Of a stretch of 64,000 nt of DNA, positions 1 to 11,421 are shown in pieces. The notes beneath the pieces were generated by a model. That model saw nothing but the letters and a program-made list of their open reading frames with translations. It searched no databases and was not told the origin of the DNA. Each line of letters opens with the position of its first letter. Position 1 is the first letter of the stretch. The position numbers and the translations under genes are program-made. Source of the DNA: Massospora cicadina (lineage: Eukaryota > Entomophthoromycota > Entomophthoromycetes > Entomophthorales > Entomophthoraceae); NCBI GenBank assembly GCA_022478985.1, contig JAKSZP010000098.1, positions 145,481-209,480 on the forward strand, written 5' to 3'.

Positions 1-519
1 ATAGCTTTGATGCTTTCCAATTTAAGTAGGATGGGAGTCAATCCTATCAGATTGTGGGGAAAGTTAATTAATTTTGGTAAATGGACGTTGGGTTTTGGGG
101 CAGAATATACCCATGTGGCAGGGTTTTGATGTACCCCAACCAATCACCACTCAAGAAATTATTTCACCTTGTGGGCCTGCTGCCACACCTATAAAAGGGG
201 TGGCCCCATGCATCTGTGATTAAGGACTAGGTGCTGGTTAGGGGGAGTACCTTCCTCTGGTTCCTTAAAGTCTGACATGCAATCAGCGAAATATGATCAT
301 TTTTTTATAGAAAGTGCCCATGCAGGTTTCAAACTGGTGTTACCCCAGTTTACGGGGTTCCACCAAGAATTGGCCAGGGTCTTTTAGCTATTTTTAATCA
401 ACATTTTCATTAGAATCGCTCATAATGGCATCAGGGAATTGCAAATGGCTGACATTTCCCTTTTTCGGTGGAACTTGATCTTAAGAATTCTTATTTTTGA
501 GCTGCAAAGGTAAATGTCC
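1..519. other. left-edge sequence, nothing assignable
   Basis: No coding relic is visible. A weak resemblance to the start of the N3-type LTR (TATCAGATTGTGG at 45-57) suggests that the LTR at 520-1817 may begin here, but the following 400 bases do not align convincingly with the N3 LTRs. A TATA-like string (CCTATAAAAGGGG) occurs near 190. Confidence 0.3.
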
Positions 520-1817
520 AACATCTATCAAAAGCTCAGACCAAATACACTTGCATATTCAGGATGATTGTTGCTGCACCAAAGCTCAGCAATTAGCCCT
601 GACTAATCAGGACCATTATTATTAATCAGCATAAGAAATTATTTGGGGATCAACCCAAAAATAACTTCTACAAATCCCATGTACAAAAAGATGTTAAATT
701 TAATCAATTTTCTGCCCTAGGGAAAAAGTTTGTATGTTGATCCTCATAATTGGCATGATATTACTTGCACATGGACTACTCAAATGGGAATACCTAGTGC
801 TATTTTGAAGGACAGTTGATCCCAGTTAGGAGTTGTTTCCATCAGCTGTATGATAAAAAACACAAACTGAGCTGGTCCTAAATTAATTTCCACCTATGGC
901 AAATTTTGTATGTTGATCCTTGTAATTGGCACAATAGCACTTGCACATGGAATGCCCAAATGGGAGTACCTAGTACGATTGAGAGGGTCAGTTGACATCA
1001 CAATTAGGGAGTCATTTCCATTATCTGTATGACAAAAACACAAATTGAGCTGGTCTAAAAATAATTTCCTTCTATGGTAAATTTTGTATCTAATTCACGT
1101 AATCAGAATGATAGCACTTACACATGGACTGCCCAAATGGAAGTACCTTGTGTATTGAGAGACTGCCAACATCCCAATTAGGGGTGCATCATTTTCTTCA
1201 ATTGATGCCAAAATTTCATGGAAGATGTAATTCATAAGCAGTATGACGAAACTCAAAACAGAGGTCTCTAAGACAATTTGCACGTTCTTATTGCAATTTT
1301 TATCCTTGAAATCCTCCTGAGTTTGAGAGTATTTTGCCACCAATAAACCTAGCAATAGGTCTCAGTTATATCAGTTCAAGGGCCAAATTTGAGGTGGAAA
1401 ATAATCTGTTGAAATTTTGTGCTCAAATGTGGCCAGGAGATGCTCTAAAGGTATAAATACTGGCACCTGGCCTACTCATTAATTATCAAATTAATTTAGT
1501 CTTACTAAAGCAATTTATTTCACTTAGACTTCTTTCTGGTTTTTATCTTAAGTCTCATTTAGAGAGTGTCAGCAAGCAGGATTCTTGAAATCCACAGCTT
1601 GTACCTTTGCCTGCCTCATGAGAAGTTCCTGAATATGAAGGGAAAATTGAGATAAAATTGAACAGAAGAGTTGGGGCCATTTGAATATGCCTAGTGAGTT
1701 TCTGAATGGTCAGAATGCTGTAAGACACTGGAAAAATCGAGGACAATAGGCCAAACTTCTTCCTGATTAATCACGCAGGATCTTAGTTATCAAGCGAGCA
1801 ATCCTCAGGATCTAGCA
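520..1817 (+). repeat. N3-type gypsy LTR, probably solo, with internal triplication
   Basis: This stretch aligns with the LTRs of element N3 (36923-38016 and 44419-45509) in the same orientation. Shared landmarks are the segment around 'CAATTAG', the block with 'GGGAGTACCTAGTGCTATT', and the terminal stretch 'TTATCAAG..AGCAATCCTCAGGAT' ending in CA at 1817. It is longer than the N3 LTRs because an internal unit is repeated three times. The left boundary is uncertain (520 is where alignment becomes clear; it may start near 45). The gag relic that follows on the opposite strand belongs to a different element, so this is most likely a solo LTR or a recombination scar. No target-site duplication was confirmed. 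Confidence 0.7.
727..1250 (+). repeat. three tandem ~175-bp units inside an LTR
   Basis: Three successive units start near 727, 899 and 1076. Each begins with a variant of TTTGTATGTTGATCC and contains 'CACTTGCACATGGA' and 'CAAATGGGAGTACCT' variants. The N3 LTRs have one such unit at the matching place. In minus- or plus-sense gypsy LTRs the 5' portion is U3, so amplification here could have changed promoter or enhancer strength; that is inference. Confidence 0.75.
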
Positions 1818-2330
1818 CAAGTGCCAAAAGTAAGGGTCTATGATGAAAGTAATTCACCACTTTTTTAATGGTGGTATTGGAATTTAACATAAGGATCATA
1901 GACTGATACAATCATTGTGAGGCTTTCAGTTGTGCGGAAAGCAATTTGAGCATCATAATGGCCCAGAACCTTGGCCCCATACATTACTTGAGCCTCATAG
2001 CAAAAGCAATCAAAGAAAGTCAAAACTTCTTTACCAGGTTTGAAGCCAATAACCAAAAAAGTAAATTTCAGCCTATCATCAGTTCTGCCCCGCCAAACTC
2101 ATCAATAATAATACTTTGGCATTAAGGTAAAACATTCTGACTTCAGTTATTTTCGCAAAACTAACTTTTAACTATAAGAATATATCAAACTCATCATTGT
2201 GTCCAGTTTAGTATGGTCATTGGTGTTTCCCATGATAATTTTAAATAAGCGTAAAAAGGTTAGGATAATTTCATGTCTATCAAAATTGGGCAGGTTAACT
2301 GGGTTCAATGAAGGAGAAAGAACTGAAATA
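1818..2330 (-). pseudogene. gypsy gag capsid fragment (H)
   Basis: A minus-strand reading frame (best stretch 2056 to 1865) encodes FKPGKEVLTFF..F.YEAQVMYGAKVLGHYDAQIAF. It matches position by position the gag capsid relic of C at 19920-20378, and more distantly the capsids of N3 (near 39755-39990, plus) and N2 (near 47600-47750, minus). These share the pattern E-A-x-V-L-x-G followed by D-A-K-x-A, typical of a retrotransposon Gag capsid C-terminal half. DNA homology to C continues to about 2330 across the point where N1 sits in C, so this copy preserves the uninterrupted version of that gag. The fragment is truncated at both ends: by the N3-type LTR on the left and by the 3' region of chromovirus A on the right. 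Confidence 0.7.
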
Positions 2331-2344
2331 ACTTAAGGGTCAAA

Positions 2345-2398
2345 GGTAACGGAAGTGAGGGACCATCTAGTACTAAAAAAAAAAGGTAACGGAAGTGA
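2345..2398 (+). mobile_element. 26-bp A-tailed micro-insertion with 14-bp TSD
   Basis: A perfect direct repeat GGTAACGGAAGTGA (2345-2358 and 2385-2398) flanks 26 bases that end in a run of ten A (2375-2384). An A-tail plus a target duplication of about 14 bp is the signature of LINE-type target-primed reverse transcription, here of an extremely 5'-truncated copy. No LINE protein is visible in the window. A simple local duplication is the alternative. Confidence 0.6.
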
Positions 2399-2959
2399 CA
2401 TGTCATGGAAACAGAAAATGAAATTGAGACTGGCCTGCCAGTTAGGATGCGTGAGCATCCAAAAAGCAACCCAGAATGCCGGGGGTATTGTCATCAAATG
2501 ACCTGGTAGTGGGCGGGGAGAGAAGTGGTTAGGGATTGGCAACTGGCAAACAACGTCACATCCATTACTAATAGTAACCAAACTGTGGCTGCCGCAGTGG
2601 CAGTGGATTCCACTGCAGTTAACTCTTTGGGGCCTATGAAGATCCCTGGATGCACTGAGGTGCCACTGGGTGTGGAATACACAGTAAGGTCCCAAGACCT
2701 CGCCCAGTGGGGAGAAGTAATATCCAATAATAATGGGACAACTTGATGCCAGAGTGCGTCCACCAATGGGGACATCTCATAAGGCTACTCACTTGGTAAC
2801 CCCATTTGATGAAGGTAGGCAGCATCGTTGTAACAATGGCACTAAGGCACAGTCATTGCGTAACTCTGGGAACATGGTTCTAGGTAGCGGCAGTGACAGA
2901 AAAAGGAAATTTTTATATATGGTAAGTTAGTTAGAAAGGGGATTATATCTATTTTAATA
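2399..2959 (-). other. 3' non-coding region of chromovirus A, distal part
   Basis: This segment aligns well with 57165-57690, where the matching copy abuts LTR C. It therefore represents the part of the element just upstream of the 3' LTR on the minus strand. In A the LTR itself is not found; the gag fragment H follows instead. Short ORFs exist on both strands but none is conserved between the two copies, so I do not call a gene. Confidence 0.6.
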
Positions 2960-4600
2960 AAACCAAATGTGTATGTGCGTGCATGTGTGCAATGACCAGC
3001 CAAAACTATGGCATGTAGAGCTCCGATAATTTGGATTTAAGTGACAGGAGGGGGTCCATGTGCATCTTGAAGACAGATTTTTAACTTTCATAATAAAATG
3101 AAAATTTATAGATGTAAGAAGTGACACTTTTAAATGGCTTTAATGGATGGGGATATTGTAACAGCTGATAGGTTTGATATTCAACTGATTTTATAGTTTA
3201 AATGGTTTTGGCAAAGGGTATTATTTTTGGGTTTATTAATAAGATTAGCGGTTTGATAAAGCAGTTGATGATTGGGTGATTTAATAAGGTAATTGGTTTT
3301 GGTAAGTATAGGTGATTTTGGTTGTTTCAATAAATTTAGTTTTGGTATAAGAAGCGGTTGGTGATTGGTTAATTTGGTATCTAATGGTTTTCAGCTAAAT
3401 GGATCAATGGTTTATCTTAATCTTAACAATTATAAAGAAGTTGCCAGGATGAAACAAGTTTTGAACGTCATTTCTGGTGCTCAATTTTTTAAAATGATTG
3501 GCAAATTTTATTTCACCATCATTTTTACATAACTTTTCTGGTTAAATTTGAAAAGATTGGTGAAACTTTTTGTTTCAGCATCATTATAAATCATTGTCAT
3601 AATATATATAAATAAAGATTATCTGATCTATCATGATATGATTGGTAGGATTTTATTTTATATTATTTTACATCAAACTTCATATTGTAGATTAATTATT
3701 ACTAGCTTTAAGTTATCAAAGGCAGATCACAGAATCACAGATTGACTGTTAACAAAATGATTGGCGAAATCCTAGCTTTATGTCATTTCTGCATCAATTT
3801 CAGATTATGGATTAGTTGTTAACCAGCCAATTTGATGAATCCAATTGGTTCAGTTGAGTGTTTGGTAGTTTTTGGTTGATTCAGAGGTAGTTTTAGTTTG
3901 CTTTTGCCAAGCGGATGAATATTTGATTGATATGATAGATTAAAATGATTTTTAGTAATCAGTTGTGTAATTTAGTTAGATTGATAAGTTTAATTAGTTT
4001 AGTGGTGAGTTGTTGGTTTATGGTTGATTTAATAAGTTTAATTGTGTTTGTCAGATAAAAAGTGGGTTTCAATTGATTCAATAGGTTCAGTTTGGGTTTG
4101 GCCGTGTGGTTAGTGGTTTTTGGTAGATTTGACTTATATACTAGGTTTTGGCCGATTGTTTTGGTGGTTATGGTTGATTTGATAATCTTAGTTGGTTGAG
4201 TATCAGTTTGGTTTGGGAATATTTGTTTAATTTGATGGGCTTTTTTAGGCCAAGTGGCTAGCAGTTTTTGGTTGATTCAATAGGTTCAGTTTAGTTCTGG
4301 CTGAGTGGTTTTTGGTTAATTTAATAAGCTGTAGGTTATGGTGGTGCTTATTAATTTGGTTGATTTATTAGTTTTAGTTGTTTTTAACTATGACATAGTG
4401 GTTGGTGGTTTTTGGTTGATTCAATAGGGAAATTGGGTTTGGTCAAGGAGTTGGTAGAATTTAGTCAATCGGATAATTTATTGGGTTTGGATGAGTGGTA
4501 GTGGTTATCTATTGTATATAAAAAATAATTAGTCAAATCATCTGGTAAGATATAAACTCCGTAGCAAAGCATGGGTATCCCACTAGTTAATTTTAAAACA
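2960..4600 (+). repeat. T/G-rich degenerate tandem-repeat insertion
   Basis: Aligned against the sister copy at 57690-57712, about 1.6 kb is extra here. From about 3170 to 4500 the plus strand is strongly T- and G-rich and built from degenerate units of roughly 50-70 bp. Recurring words are TTTTTGGTTGATTCAATAGG (near 4110, 4265, 4410), GTGGTTGGTGGTT and CAGTTTGGGTTTGGCC. At 3148-3160 the string GGGGATAT followed by TGTAACAGC looks like a polypurine tract followed by an LTR start, so the block could be a repeat-rich LTR of another element. No coding relic was found. Confidence 0.6.
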
Positions 4601-5239
4601 ATAACATAAATAATTGACCAACAACTGTGCCAATGAGGGATAGTTGTCTTAAGTACTAGAGGTTTAGGGAATAAATGAGAATGCATGATTGAATGAATTG
4701 CGATCCCAAACACTTACAGCAGAATAAGATTTTGCAAATAACTCAATGCTGAATTGACCTTCCTCAGGCCTGCTGACTCTTGATAAAATTTGACCACTAT
4801 TTTTTCTCCCACCATGATTATGCTTGGCGGATCAGTGACTCTTCATTCAGCAGGTGACTGGTTCACCCATGGCCAGGCAGTTAGACACAATCCCATTGTA
4901 TAAAAAGGATTTTCTCACCCTTGACCCTAATGGAGTTGTACCCCTCAATCTATTTAGATTTTCACTACTTTGGCGGAACCCAAAAATTGTCTCTGGGGGT
5001 AGATGTTCGCCACTTTCCTTCTGATGGTGTATTATCACTGCTGCCACCTCCATGCACACCCCTTGATCCACTGATGCAGTTCTTTCATGGTCAGATAGGG
5101 AAGAAAGGGGGAATCTTGAGGGGGTATGCTGCCATCCTCCTCTTATCAACTACCTGGGCTAAATCACCCTGGGTTAAGAGGTGGACGTTCATATTATTGG
5201 CCCCCTTTTAGTGCGGAATAGAAACTACATAAATTTAAG
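4601..5239 (-). other. 3' region of chromovirus A, proximal part
   Basis: This segment follows the chromodomain on the minus strand and aligns with 57712-58960, apart from the solo LTR at 58206-58777. A minus-strand frame around 5110-4990 (M-K-E-L-x-Q then G-C-x-W-R-W) is partly shared with the second copy. The pol product may therefore have extended here, or this is a conserved untranslated region. Confidence 0.55.
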
Positions 5240-8200
5240 GTAAAGGGTATGCTCCATTGGACTTACATTAACCTTACCTCTTTGGACATAGGGATCACCG
5301 CCACCAAGAACTTGGATGAGCGTGATGTTAATATGGGCCTTTAGTAGCTTAGTCACCAAGAGTGTGGTGACCTTCAGGGGGACAGGAAGCCTTGGAGTTA
5401 AAAGCGTGAAAGGCCTCCACCAGCTCGCCACAACTGGCACAGTCCCAGGTGCTGACCCAACTGTTCTCATATGCCAGGAACCCCTTCCAGGCCACAAGAT
5501 ATTGGACTGAATGGCGAGATCCCTGGAGAGCCAAGATTGCTTCAACCTTGGCTCCCTCAAATTTTCAACTATGATAGGCTCCAGTTCAACCAGGATCTTC
5601 CTCTTAAATGGGGACAGCTGCAAAAGTGGAGAATGAGGTGGTGCTTCAAGTGGGCCAGAAGCATCAACTGAAATGCACCATTGCCCAAATCCGCCTCCAT
5701 TAATGAGGATAAGAACGTTTTCTTGCAAATTTTTGGGAGGGAACCTGCATCTGTAGGTGACGCATGACTAACATGACATAGAACTCCATCATGATTTCAT
5801 GTGAGGTAGACATTTTGGGTCTGCTAACTGCTTGTAATCACGGATAGCTTTAGTTAAATGCTCCTAAACCAAGGACTGTGTGCTCCAGATGTGATGCATG
5901 TGATCTGTCGCATCTGGCACCCCCAGCTGAGGACATGGCCTCACCAAAAATGAGGAGTTGTACCCCATCGTGGCCATGTATGGCGAGAAACTAGTAGATG
6001 TGTGAACCCCATTTTTACACACAGATTGAGCCAGCAGAAGGTCATTCGCCCAAGTGTCCTGCAAAGCCACGGTGTAACAGCAGATGTACTGCTCAAGAAT
6101 CTGATTCACCTGCTCCCTTTGACCGTCTGAATGAGGATGGTATGCAATTGAGTGACGCGGCATAATCTCCAATAAAGTCAGGAGTGTGTTCCATAAATTG
6201 CGCCATATACTGTGACCCACGTTATGACTTTCCTGTGGCAACCCAAACATTGAAAAAACATGGCGCATGAAGAGCCAGGCCATCTCATCTAAGGCGATAG
6301 CAGAGGAACAAGGGATGAAGAGAGCGAATTTAGTAAAATGGTCAACAACACCATAATGACAGTAAACCTATTGGAGCTGGGAAGCTTAACAATGTAATCA
6401 ACAGACATCAGAGTCCACAGGCTCTCTACCTGCTTCAGTGGATGAAAATGACCATTCTATTTTGATCTATATGACTCAGACCACACGCATTTCATGCATT
6501 CTGTGATATAAACTGTAATATTCTTGGAAATGCCCGTCCAGTTATACATCCACTTAACAAAACGTAGGAATTTCTTATTCCCCAGATGACCCACTGAGGG
6601 GGAAGGGTCATGTGGCTGTATAATTTGTCACGGAGATAGAAGTGGCACCCACAGTCTTGACCGAAATTGAATGTTACTTCCACCAAGAAATAATGAGACC
6701 ACTTATGCATTGAAAGAGCCAGCTGGTCTAACAACTCCAAACCCTTTGATAAAGCCATCTGGCCTGCTAAAATTTGTGAGACCAAAGGCACGTCTGGGGC
6801 CCAATCTGTTACTGAAATTGCAGGAAGAGCAATAGCTAAGATCTGGGTTGGAGGAATTGCTGTGGTCACCTCCAGCTCACCCGCTTCCGCCTGACTCAAC
6901 ACAGGGTTGCAACTCAAAAAGTTGTGGAGAACATTCAATGCCCCTTTCACAAACTTGTATTTAAAATTAAGACTACAGAGGTTGCGATACATCTGGGCCT
7001 GACAACGTTCCAACTTCTTTGGTTTCTAAAATTACATAAAGAGCCTGGTGATCTGCCTGCACTGTCACCTCATGCCGCACACCCTGCAGAAGATACTACC
7101 AATGGGTAAGAGGCCACGCCGCGGCAGCCAGCTCCATGTCATAAATAGTCCAGGACTATTCAGATGAAGCAAACTCATGGGAAAAATAAGCAATAAGGTG
7201 TCTCAAAAAATCATACATCTGCAACAGTACTGCCCTCACAACAGTGGATGAGGCTTTGCATGTGATGATTGATGGCTTGGAGAGGTCCACAAGTTTGAGA
7301 ATGGGAGTCACCAAAACACCTTCCAGATGGCAACAAATCCCTGATGGCAATCCTATGTCCAGAAGAATGGCGCATTCTTTCCAGTCAAGGGGTTCAGCAG
7401 CGCAGCCAACTGTGAGAGGGCGGGGGAGATTTTTTTTAAAAGATGATAGTACCCAAGAATCTCTGCAACTGCTTCTGGGTCATAGGAGTAAGCCACTCAA
7501 ATATCACCTTGAGCTTGCTGGGGAAAGCTTAACATATTTCAAGACTAAATTACCCAAAAGATAACCTCTTTACAAAGGAACTCACGTTTGGACAGATTTA
7601 TGTAAAGTTTCACCTTGTGCAACGCATCCATCACCGCCTCCAGTCCCTTTTCCAGCTGCTTGCAAGTGGGTTATGAATAAGGATATCATCAATGTACGCC
7701 ACCGCAAAAGTGAATCTGAGATCAGCTAGCACATCGTCAACCATCTTTTGGAATGTGGCTGGGGCGTTTTTTAGACCGAAGGGCATAATGCAGAACTGGA
7801 ATATGCCCCTTCTGGTCCGAATTGCCATAAGCCATTCCTACCCTTACACCACCCAGATTTGGTTAAATGCATTCATGAGGTCAAGCTTCAAAAACATTAC
7901 GAATTTTGCAGTCACTTAGCTGATTGTCTGCTCAAGGGGAAGAGGGTAGGGATCATGAATGGTGATATTATTCAAATGCTCATAGTTGATGAATGGGCAC
8001 AATGAGCTGTTGGCCTTCAGAGAAAAGACTATAGGCGAAGCAATAGAGGACGTTTTCTAAATACACACCCCTCCTTGAGCATATTGTCCAACCATATTTC
8101 CAACGCATTTTCCTCCTGCACTGTGTAGGGATACAACTGACAGTAGATGTTGATCACGGCTACCATCAAAGGAATGCCAAGTCATACTCAGAGTGTGGTG

Positions 8201-8812
8201 GAATGAGATTAGCCTTTTCATAAAAAAATGCTGATATGCCACTAGAGTCAGGTAGAAAATCTGGCGTGAGGCTCGCCAGAGAAAGGATTGATTTTATGGA
8301 ACTCCGCCCATTTTATCACGAAAAGTAGCAATAAGATGAAGCACTTCCCGCAACTAGGTGTTTAAAAAAGGCCAGCATATCCAAGTCTAAGTGAATGCTC
8401 ACTTTCTGGAAATGCCTTACCCCACCCCCAGAATAACCAAGGAGAGCAGATATGTCACCGCAGTGAATCAGTCACAGTAACAGAACTGGTGTACCAAAAA
8501 ATGCATGGGCCACAATATTTTGTATAAGATCATTAGAGCGGATGATGCACCCAGCATAGACGCCCCTGCTCCCAAGTTGAAGTCAAATTCCTGTGCCAGT
8601 TTTAGACTCATAAAGCACCCTTCTGCACCTGTATCTACCAAGGCCTCAACTGATACCCTGTGCGCACCCAACCAAATCTCCAGTGGCAATAAAAAATATA
8701 CAAAATCTTTTTTGGCGACCACATAAAATCCCTTGACAGGATGGGAATAATCATAGAATCATCTTGGAAAACTAAAATTGAGCATGTGTTTGGCACCCTT
8801 TTCAAGGAGTAC
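5240..8812 (-). pseudogene. pol: chromovirus A pol: PR-RT-RNaseH-IN-chromodomain
   Basis: Minus-strand frames read in order. Retropepsin (8722-8468) has the motif EALVDTGAEGCF. Reverse transcriptase (about 8250-7600) has PFGLKNAPATFQKMVDD and the intact catalytic AYIDDIL. RNase H starts near 7310 with T-C-K-A-S in place of the usual T-D-A-S and the following A-V-L-L-Q. An integrase zinc-binding remnant lies near 6650-6500. The integrase core (6283-5864) includes the HPHSDGQREQVNQILEQ block, where the Glu is catalytic, with P-R-H-S-x-A-Y-H-P before it. A chromodomain (5534-5349) has YLVAWKGF..ENSW. The frames are split by indels, so this is a pseudogene, but order and spacing are those of a full-length Gag-Pol. 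The product would have copied the element RNA to cDNA and inserted it. Confidence 0.85.
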
Positions 8813-9919
8813 TGTTAAAAATTATAGGTTTATTGATTATTCTCGGCTAATAACCCCTATAAATATATTAACTGCACAGGTTCATGGTCATGAAATTCTC
8901 TATGTCGTATGATAGTTAAATGTATTCGTTTGATAATAGTATGGAGATTATTATCCATAGTTGAATAAAGTAATAGAATTCAGCCCAACGCTTGTCCAGT
9001 TTTTCCTCTCAAAATACTTATATTTCTTCAATAAGGATTTTTTCTCTGGTACTTCCCAACTTAATCCACGCTCATATACCTGTTTAAAGTTTCTCTATTA
9101 TGACACACAGTTGACAGCAATCTCCAATTTGATTCTGTTTCTCTTCTCTGGAACCATGCTCAGATCCTTACTCTTTATCCTAAAGAGTCTCCCAATTAGA
9201 GCACACAACAATAATTTCCTGGATAAAGAATAATATCGAATGGTAAAGTGTCCTGTAAAGTGGTATGTGAAGTGGTGTTTTTTATTAGTGAATTCTTTAG
9301 GGTATTTTTAGTGGGAGTTCGGTACCCAACCCTCAATTAGCACCTCCTTGATGAGATGGCAGCCATTGCCATTGAATTACCCATCCTCGTCTCAGCAGCA
9401 ATAGTCTTCCCCAACCTGGCTAGGATTCCATCATTGAACATCCTTGAGACCTAGAGTGGAAAGAGTCAGAAAAAGTGCCCTAACATTTTCCTCTTGATCC
9501 CAGTGAACCAACCATATTTTTGCAAGCGACCTGCTTAGGTAATGAGACTTATTACCCATTAAGGCAGGTCGTGAACCAACTTATTGATTCGCTAGTTGAA
9601 GGTGGCATCACTCGCCTTGCAACTTGATCCTTAAATTCCCAATCATTTTTTGATGAATTCTGACCAATCCCAATTGGTACACCTGATTGTTGATCAACTA
9701 TTGAGGCCCTATTTCCTTGGCAACTCTGCCCAATGAGATCTTAAGAATTCGTCCAGATCATTCCCTGATGGCTTGACCCAAGCGAGTAGCCTAAAATCCC
9801 CCAACATTGTTACCCCAAAATCAAAGTCAACTGATATCGAATTCACTTTGCTTTAGGGAATTATCCCCTAGCGATCCCTGGTAATCTTTTAGCTGGAATA
9901 TATGGGCAAAATACCAACA
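8813..9919 (-). repeat. B1 left LTR (3' LTR in minus sense)
   Basis: Starts TGTTAAAAATTATAGG and ends in ACA at 9919. It matches the right LTR 15906-17012 and the B-family LTRs at 27566, 34722 and 53326. It contains three inverted repeats conserved in the family (near 8933, 9529 and 9681 here, the last two degraded). Confidence 0.85.
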
Positions 9920-9932
9920 CATCTCCCTTCTT
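9920..9932 (-). other. B1 polypurine tract
   Basis: The minus strand reads AAGAAGGGAGATG directly before the LTR start TGTTGG. This is the expected place for the plus-strand DNA primer of reverse transcription and fixes the minus strand as sense. Confidence 0.65.
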
Positions 9933-9939
9933 ACCTAGA

Positions 9940-10401
9940 TTTCAACCGAGAAAAGGATCAGGGCATGAGAACACCACTTCAGACACTCAGTTAAATACTT
10001 CATTTGCTTAAGCGGAGTACAATCACCAGTACACAACGCTGCTTGGGACAACTTTTGGCATGCAGCTCTCATCCTCTTCCTCCTTGCTACTGCCTACTCA
10101 GAGCGCAGTCCCCATGACCTTCTTTCATGCTGGGCTGATTGATTTACTCATGATGATATTAATCCCAGGATCTAGTTTCCCCCCATCAGGGCATATGACC
10201 CACTGTCATATTCAGGATTCTTGGTCTGGCATCCTCGATTTCCTGATTTTCTCCTCATCCTTGACAGGATATTCTTGCCATCATTGTTCCTTTTGCGGCG
10301 CAACTAAGAATGCTCATTTATGTTTGCCCTTGTTATTTTCTCATAATAACCTCTTAGCTCATATCATTTTTAATTCTTCTCTGGAGAGCTTATCCCATTA
10401 A
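9940..10401 (+). pseudogene. B1 antisense ORF-a relic
   Basis: Coding-like sequence on the strand opposite to gag-pol, aligned with 28741-29206 in B2. The N-terminal part (R-K-R-S-G-x-E-N-T, then E-Y-N-H-Q-Y-x-T-L-L) is shared. An uninterrupted 113-codon frame (10060-10401) ends with SCHHCSFCGATKNAH; B2 has SCHQCSFCGTIKNAH at the matching place. The H-x-C-S-x-C-G-x5-H arrangement is reminiscent of zinc-finger tails in gag-like proteins of fungal retroelements, but this is a weak resemblance. The two copies need different frameshifts to align, so the true reading frame is not settled. Function unknown. Confidence 0.45.
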
Positions 10402-10500
10402 TTTTGAGATTAATTTATCCGAAATTAGAGCTTAATTTATTTCAGAAAGCATAATGTCAACCATCATATAAGTCCGACATCAACCTCTTGTCCAGCTCAT

Positions 10501-11421
10501 ATGTCAAATTCTGAGTCTTGGTACCAACAGCTGCTCAATAGCTTGTCTGATAAAGACCTTTGGCTCTTCCAGCTGATGAATTGATCTGAATGCTGGAACC
10601 TCTTCTATGGTCCTTCTAGGACTCATACTCCCAGTCAAGTACCTGTAGCCAGTCCTTCTGTGGAATTACTGGAAACAGTAACCAACCCCAATGAAACCAG
10701 GTTAGCAATTATCTTGAACAACTCGTGACGAATTCTTCCTCTGTTGTCAATTCCTGAGTTAATTTCGAATCTCTCCTGGATTCAGCTCCATTCACAAATA
10801 CTTCCTACCAACATTGTCAAACCTCCTGAAGTAATGCCCTCCACTCTCGATTATTTGTTCCTCAACAGATCAGACTTGCTTCTGGAGTTCCTCTTAAGAC
10901 TTGGTCAATATTATAAGCCAGATGTCTTGGCTACCAAATTAGCCATTAGAAGCAGTGTATATTTCAAAATCCCCTATTCAGAATTAAAGGCCCAAGTCAC
11001 TGAGGCTTTGTCCATAGCTCTGAACTCTTCCAATCTTGAAAACATCCTAGATCGAGATGTTGCAGCCTATGCTCTTCAGTTTGCTGGCCAATTTCTTCGA
11101 AGTTGTGCCAAAGCTTCCAGCCTCTCCCAGCTTCCATCACTCATTCTTCTTCAACTCCCAAGAAGCTCATAGTCATTACTTGCAGGATTCCATTTGCTCC
11201 TTGCATGACTATCTCATTTCTGGCGTGTCCCATTAAGTCTTCCACAGATGGTTTTAATAGGGGGCATGATTTGGCTTGCCACCTAGTATCTCTTGCTCAA
11301 TACTGCCCATATGTCCGGTGATCTTGATGAAGCCCATTGGCAAGCGCTCAAGACCAATCTTCTGGCTCCAGTACCATATCAGGATTACTCAGGGTTATTT
11401 GCCAACTGCCTCTTCTTGTAA
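10501..11421 (+). pseudogene. B1 antisense ORF-b relic
   Basis: A plus-strand frame starts at ATG 10501 (MSNSESWYQQLLNS) and continues in one frame to 11172 with two in-frame stops. A frameshift then carries the homology on to a stop at 11421 (VPYQDYSGLF near the end). B2 carries the same protein at 29306-30219 with MSNSES, SPSVELLE, LGQYYKP, EALSIALN and ILDRDVAAYAL. I see no signal peptide, membrane segment or known domain; the middle looks helical. It reads toward pol and ends about 620 bp before the integrase end. It resembles the antisense ORFs known between pol and 3' LTR of some plant gypsy elements by position only. I do not recognise the family. Confidence 0.55.

Noticed and set aside
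45..519. LTR start at 45 for the left-edge N3-type LTR
   Set aside because: Only about a dozen bases match and the next several hundred do not align; no target duplication.
5225..5728. 167-codon minus ORF beside the chromodomain
   Set aside because: Overlaps the chromodomain frame; only its first part is plausible as pol C-terminal text, so it was folded into pol A.
9300..9450. GGCGCCCAAC-like string inside B LTRs considered as a plus-strand primer site
   Set aside because: The string is well inside the LTR: the downstream 580 bp are repeated in both LTRs, and the true PBS is on minus at the other end.
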